Positions 60,493 to 64,000 of a DNA stretch of 64,000 nucleotides are shown here, one piece after another. The notes beneath the pieces are model-generated. The model did no database searches. It was not told the DNA's origin and saw nothing but the letters and a program-made list of their open reading frames with translations. Both the position numbers and the translations under genes were made by a program. Each line of letters starts with the position of its first letter. The stretch's first letter is position 1. The stretch comes from an uncultured Bacteroidaceae bacterium (GTDB lineage Bacteria > Bacteroidota > Bacteroidia > Bacteroidales > Bacteroidaceae). The stretch spans positions 52,167 through 116,166 of the forward strand of contig CAJODY010000004.1 of the NCBI GenBank assembly GCA_905233285.1, read 5' to 3'.

Positions 60493-61671
60493 TTAATCGA
60501 CGAAACGGGCACCATCATCTGGCTTGACCCAGAAGACCTGGAAGGTGCGTTCGTATTCGGGGAACTGTTCGAGGTATTTTTCTGTCAGAACCTTTTCGAT
60601 TTCTGCTTTGCAGGCAGGATCCACAAGTGCGATACATGCACCTTTGAAGCCGGCACCGGAGAAACGTCCGCCATAGACTCCGGGGAGGGAGCGCATGATA
60701 TCATAGATGGCGATGAGTTCGGGACTGCCGCATTCGTAGTTATGGATGCTCGATTCGCAGGAGTCGAAGGAGAGTTTTCCGAAGAGTTTGAGGTTACCTG
60801 TCTCCCAAGCTGTAACTCCCTGACGCACACGGCGATACTCGCTGTAGAAATGCTCGGCACGACGTGCAAAACGGGCAGGCATAGCGATGCGGGTCTTGTC
60901 GTATGTAGCCTTCGGGATGTCGCGCAGGAAAGTCTTGTCGAAGGTCTTCAGGGGTTGGTCGGTATATGCGAGCATATTCCATGCGGCTGTCTTACACTCA
61001 TAAACACGCAGATTATAGTCGCTGTTAACAAGGCTACGCGTTAAACCACTGAAGAAAATGCCAATCTCGAATGGCAACTCGTTGCCGTTTACCGTTGACT
61101 GTTTACTGTTTACCGTTGAGGGTTGATTACCAAACGGTATCAGGCGATAGTCATTGGAGTCGCAGTCTAAGAATAAGAGTTGATTCTTTTTGCCAAGGGC
61201 GATACATGCTTGGTCAAGGAGACCGTTGTTCAGACCGATATATTCACGTTCAGCCTCAGAGGCGATTTTGACGACTTCAAAGGGTTGGAGGGTGATGTCG
61301 TTGGCTTTGGCAAATGCCATTACATAAGCGATGAGCACGGCTGCGCTGGACGAGAGTCCGCCAACTGGCAAGGAACCCTGGATGACTCCATTAATTCCGT
61401 TTTTCAGTTCGAAGCGTTTGCGAAGCGCATACTTAGCACCACGGGCATAGTCGCCCCAATGTTGCTCACGAACCTGAGAAGGAGCATCTATCTCGAAATC
61501 GACGATGCCTTCGAATGTTTTTGACTCGAGGTGGACATGGCCATCCTCACATACATCGAACCAAAGGTCAACGCCTTTGTTGATGGCAAAACCGGTGACC
61601 AAGCCGTGCTGGTGGTCAACATGTGCACCCAATGGGCATACACGGTAAGGGGAAAAGATATGATATTGCAT
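60493..61671 (-). CDS. GHMP sugar kinase (galactokinase-like)
   Basis: A 392-residue kinase: a galactokinase-like signature SPYRVCPLGAHVDHQHG (7-23), the GHMP ATP loop SLPVGGLSSSAAVLIAY (100-116), and a final GGRFSGAGFKGACIALVD. The first motif departs from classical GalK (GRVNLIGEHTDYN), pointing to another sugar such as galacturonate or a related hexose. Residues 183-197 (QPSTVNSKQSTVNGN) are encoded by a period-7 array (61087-61128). It ends the operon with a nucleotidyltransferase and an epimerase. Confidence 0.8.
   Translation of the reverse strand: MQYHIFSPYRVCPLGAHVDHQHGLVTGFAINKGVDLWFDVCEDGHVHLESKTFEGIVDFEIDAPSQVREQHWGDYARGAKYALRKRFELKNGINGVIQGSLPVGGLSSSAAVLIAYVMAFAKANDITLQPFEVVKIASEAEREYIGLNNGLLDQACIALGKKNQLLFLDCDSNDYRLIPFGNQPSTVNSKQSTVNGNELPFEIGIFFSGLTRSLVNSDYNLRVYECKTAAWNMLAYTDQPLKTFDKTFLRDIPKATYDKTRIAMPARFARRAEHFYSEYRRVRQGVTAWETGNLKLFGKLSFDSCESSIHNYECGSPELIAIYDIMRSLPGVYGGRFSGAGFKGACIALVDPACKAEIEKVLTEKYLEQFPEYERTFQVFWVKPDDGARFVD
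61087..61128. repeat. In-frame period-7 array inside the GHMP kinase gene
   Basis: GTTTACC, GTTGACT, GTTTACT, GTTTACC, GTTGAGG, GTTGATT: six units, 42 bases, exactly 14 codons. Confidence 0.85.
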
Positions 61672-61680
61672 TTTGATATT

Positions 61681-61729
61681 GTTTATGGTTTACAGGTTAC
61701 GGTTTACAGGTTACAGGTTACGGGTTAGA
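61681..61729. repeat. Period-7 array between kinase and nucleotidyltransferase genes
   Basis: Seven units: GTTTATG, GTTTACA, GGTTACG, GTTTACA, GGTTACA, GGTTACG, GGTTAGA. The stop codon of the nucleotidyltransferase (61725) lies in it. Confidence 0.85.
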
Positions 61730-62474
61730 GTTTTCCGGATTTGGCGAGTTCGCAGGCTTCGTAGTAGGTATCGAGACTACCGATATCGAAGCGACCGGCA
61801 GACATAGGCCAGGCATGCATGGTGGTGTGCTCAACCATGTAATGAGCCAGGTTGCCGGGGGCATCCTTGCCACAGCCGTTAGCTACGGAGTGACGCACGA
61901 GGTCGAGGTCTTCTTTCCTGTAGATATAGAAGGGAGGGACTGCCCAATGAGACTTGGGATGTTCTGGTTTTTCCTCCATGCCCAATACACGGTTGTTCTC
62001 GTCGAGCTCTACGACACCGGTGCGCTGGAGTTTCTCGATTGATGGCTGCTCATGACACATGATGCAGGAGGTGCCTTTCTGTTTGGCGAAATCTACAAAC
62101 TCCTGGAATGAGAAATAGAGGATGTTGTCGGCGGCAACTACTAAAAGATCATCATTGATGCTGAGCTTGTCCATCGCGAAAAGGAGATCACAGACAGCGC
62201 CGAGGCGGGTGTCGTTGGTCTCTGTTCCGTCATCAACGATTGTCAGTTTAGCGTTTAGCGATGGACGTTTAGCGTCAGCCCATTCTTCGAAGATATGAGC
62301 AAACCTGTGGTTCGTGATGATGATATGCTCGTCGATATCGGGTATGCGGTCGATGTCATCGAGCATACGGTCCAAGATGGTGCTATCGCCTATCTTGAGC
62401 AATGGTTTGGGGAAGTTTTTAGTCAGCTCGCCTAAGCGGGTGGCGTAGCCGGCTGCAATTACGATGGTTTTCAT
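61725..62474 (-). CDS. Sugar-1-phosphate nucleotidyltransferase
   Basis: A 249-residue NTP_transferase: VIAAGYATRLGELTKNFPKPLLKIGDSTILDRML (a variant of the GGxGTRL loop), LVVAADNILYFSFQEF (metal-binding D), EEKPEHPKSHWAVPPFYIY. It would couple NTP to the sugar-1-P produced by the GHMP kinase next to it. Residues 68-77 (AKRPSLNAKL) coincide with a short period-7 array (62246-62273). Confidence 0.85.
   Translation of the reverse strand: MKTIVIAAGYATRLGELTKNFPKPLLKIGDSTILDRMLDDIDRIPDIDEHIIITNHRFAHIFEEWADAKRPSLNAKLTIVDDGTETNDTRLGAVCDLLFAMDKLSINDDLLVVAADNILYFSFQEFVDFAKQKGTSCIMCHEQPSIEKLQRTGVVELDENNRVLGMEEKPEHPKSHWAVPPFYIYRKEDLDLVRHSVANGCGKDAPGNLAHYMVEHTTMHAWPMSAGRFDIGSLDTYYEACELAKSGKL
62246..62273. 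repeat. In-frame period-7 array inside the nucleotidyltransferase gene
   Basis: GTTTAGC, GTTTAGC, GATGGAC, GTTTAGC. Three of four units are identical, in frame with the gene. Confidence 0.65.
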
Positions 62475-62477
62475 TTG

Positions 62478-63599
62478 TTAGGGGTTGTAGTAGGTTTTGT
62501 ACCATTGGGCGAAGTTGCGGAGACCTTCACGGAGGGTAATCTTCGGGGTGAATCCGAAGTCGCGCTCGAGGGCGGTGGAGTCTGCATAGGTGGTGGGAAC
62601 ATCGCCAGGTTGCATGGGGACAAGTTTTTTGTGTGCCTCGAAGTCGTAGTCCTGAGGGAGGACACCTGCGTTGAGGAGTTCTTCCTGAAGAATTTGCACG
62701 AAGTCGAGAAGGCTTTCGGGCTGACCTCCACCGATGTTATATACAGCATAAGGAGGAATCGGAAGACCATCATCACCGAGTTTGCGTTCTGGAGCACCTT
62801 TCATCACACGGACAATGCCCTCGACGATGTCATCAACGTAGGTAAAGTCGCGACGGCAGTTTCCGTAGTTGAATATCTGGATGGTGTCACCCTTGAGGAG
62901 TTTGTTGGTGAATCCGAAATATGCCATATCGGGACGACCTGCAGGACCATAGACGGTGAAGAAACGGAGACCTGTGGTCGGGATGTTGTAGAGTTTAGAG
63001 TAGCAGTGGGCAAAGAGTTCGTTGCTCTTCTTGGTGGCTGCATAAAGACTGACGGGGTTATCTACCCTATCCTCGGTGCTAAACGGCACCTTCTTGTTAC
63101 CGCCATAAACAGAGGAAGAGGAGGCATAGACGAGGTGCTGAACGCCAGCATAGTTTACCGTTGACTGTTTACCGTTTACCGTTTCATTGGAATGGCGGCA
63201 GGCTTCGAGGATATTGTAGAAGCCAATCATGTTGCTCTGGATATAGGCATCAGGATTCTCTATCGAATAGCGGACACCTGCCTGAGCAGCTAGGTTTACC
63301 ACCACGTCGAAGTGATACTGCTCAAAAAGTTTGTCAATGGTGGATTTGTCAGCAATATCAGCTTTTACAAATAAATAGTTTACCGTTGACTGTTGACTGT
63401 TTACAGTTGATTTAAGCTCTTCGAGCTGTTGGAGGCGGTATTCCTTGAGGGATACTTCGTAGTAGGAGTTCATGTTATCGAGTCCGACGATGGTGCCCGA
63501 TGACATTTCCTTAAAGAGACGCTTTACGAGGTTAGACCCTATAAATCCCGCGGCTCCTGTAACAAGAACGGTCTTTCCGTTCAGGTCGATTTTTTCCAT
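62478..63599 (-). CDS. UDP-glucuronate 4-epimerase-like SDR
   Basis: A 373-residue extended SDR: VLVTGAAGFIGSNLVKRLF, NLAAQAGVRYSIENPDAYIQSNMIGFYNILEACR, YASSSSVYGGNKKVPFS, and catalytic SLYAATKKSNEL (Y186, K190), FFTVYGPAGRPDMAYF. This is the UDP-GlcA/UDP-Glc 4-epimerase type. Two segments, about 63-74 (KSTVNSQQSTVN) and about 139-152 (ETVNGKQSTVNYAG), are encoded by period-7 arrays and are insertions relative to the family. First gene of its operon. Confidence 0.9.
   Translation of the reverse strand: MEKIDLNGKTVLVTGAAGFIGSNLVKRLFKEMSSGTIVGLDNMNSYYEVSLKEYRLQQLEELKSTVNSQQSTVNYLFVKADIADKSTIDKLFEQYHFDVVVNLAAQAGVRYSIENPDAYIQSNMIGFYNILEACRHSNETVNGKQSTVNYAGVQHLVYASSSSVYGGNKKVPFSTEDRVDNPVSLYAATKKSNELFAHCYSKLYNIPTTGLRFFTVYGPAGRPDMAYFGFTNKLLKGDTIQIFNYGNCRRDFTYVDDIVEGIVRVMKGAPERKLGDDGLPIPPYAVYNIGGGQPESLLDFVQILQEELLNAGVLPQDYDFEAHKKLVPMQPGDVPTTYADSTALERDFGFTPKITLREGLRNFAQWYKTYYNP
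63153..63184. repeat. In-frame period-7 array inside the epimerase gene (1)
   Basis: GTTTACC, GTTGACT, GTTTACC, GTTTACC, GTTT. Same family as the kinase array. Confidence 0.85.
63378..63412. repeat. In-frame period-7 array inside the epimerase gene (2)
   Basis: GTTTACC, GTTGACT, GTTGACT, GTTTACA, GTTGATT: five units, 35 bases. Confidence 0.85.
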
Positions 63600-63628
63600 A
63601 TATCTTAGATTTGCGTTTTGTTTTGGCG

Positions 63629-63662
63629 CAAAGGTAAGAAATAAATTCAGGTAATCTTCAAA
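63629..63662 (-). promoter_or_regulatory. Probable promoter of the sugar-nucleotide operon
   Basis: On the minus strand: TTTG (63662-63659), 22 bases, TACCTTTG (63636-63629), 30 bases before the epimerase ATG. A second TACCTTTG lies at 63838-63831 without a clear -33 partner. Confidence 0.6.
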
Positions 63663-63877
63663 GATTACGAGTTTTTCTCATTTCCCGATGCAACATTTAT
63701 ATAATCTTCACTGTCAGCACGATAGGCATAGAACGGTACAAGTAAGAAAATGCAATTACTCATCCGACATGCTTATGTGTAATTTCCAGTCTTTCAAAGT
63801 CTGCAAAGAGTCCACTTGACCTCTCGCTTGCAAAGGTACGAAAAATCTCTCAATATTCGCACATTTATCCGAAAAAG

Positions 63878-63909
63878 TTTGGTAAATTGCAAAATTTGTC
63901 TTATTTTTG
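63878..63909 (+). promoter_or_regulatory. Plus-strand promoter for a gene leaving the window
   Basis: TTTG (63878-63881), 20 bases, TATTTTTG (63902-63909): full consensus, divergent from the operon on the left. The gene it serves probably starts near the right edge (an ATG GAA GAC at 63985 is open to the end), but too little is visible to name it. The rest of 63663-63877 holds no gene. Confidence 0.6.
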
Positions 63910-64000
63910 CATCCGTAAATATACAATATTGATAAATTATAAGTATAAACGATGTTTAATACATCAAAATTGTAAGGTTGTTGTATGGAAGACTATTCTG

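Noticed and set aside
1-64000. tRNA or rRNA genes
   Set aside because: No cloverleaf with a GGTTCGAATCC-like arm and no rRNA-like stretch was seen on either strand by eye.

Overview
The window looks like a Bacteroidales chromosome, most probably Prevotella or a close relative. The evidence is the promoter style (TTTG, 19-22 nt, TAnnTTTG), a VirE-type protein with a DUF3874-like tail, an UpxY/NusG-like regulator at the head of a capsule locus, and small genes typical of that order. Genus is inferred from these features, not from a marker gene. Apart from the first gene, essentially every gene reads on the minus strand, so the loci below are transcribed from high to low coordinates.

1-17.7 kb is an accessory island. 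It starts with the 3' end of a VirE-like gene (+), then a GNAT acetyltransferase with a 60-residue partner. Next is a tightly packed five-gene operon (11.65 to 2.78 kb): a helicase-associated-domain small protein, a PtuA-like AAA ATPase, a PtuB-like HNH nuclease, a TPR-PIN-like protein and a second HNH protein. It resembles a Septu defence pair with extra effectors. A ParE/antitoxin pair, a Fic enzyme, a REP-associated tyrosine transposase and a Cys-rich methyltransferase-like/DUF1848 radical-SAM gene pair follow.

17.8-60.3 kb is one large surface-polysaccharide locus with insertions. UpxY (60.3 kb) leads, then gmd and wza. A foreign block (54.8-47.0 kb) follows: a zeta-toxin-like remnant, a Schlafen/AlbA-type protein, two membrane proteins, and a three-gene ATPase/PD-(D/E)XK operon. 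Then come UDP-L-FucNAc synthesis genes (fnlC, fnlB, fnlA), a DegT aminotransferase, serC, a deletion scar holding pieces of wza, ugd, IS66 and RAYT genes, and nucleotidyltransferase-like genes. The core follows: Wzx, glycosyltransferases, LicD with a TagD-like cytidylyltransferase, TupA-like ATP-grasp, Wzy, a CDP-6-deoxyhexose set (rfbF, rfbG, reductase, epimerase), acyltransferase, and a PglC/PglD-like initiating pair. No Wzc and no GDP-fucose synthase are visible. 60.5-63.6 kb is a sugar-nucleotide operon (GHMP kinase, nucleotidyltransferase, 4-epimerase) with its own promoter and terminator.

The most unusual feature runs through the whole window. Degenerate tandem arrays with a period of 6, 7 or 9 nt bracket four-helix-bundle genes, GxxExxY genes and structured non-coding cores. 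The two sides are reverse complements of each other. The same period-6/7 arrays have also expanded in frame inside otherwise conserved enzymes (gmd, the GHMP kinase, the epimerase, nucleotidyltransferases).
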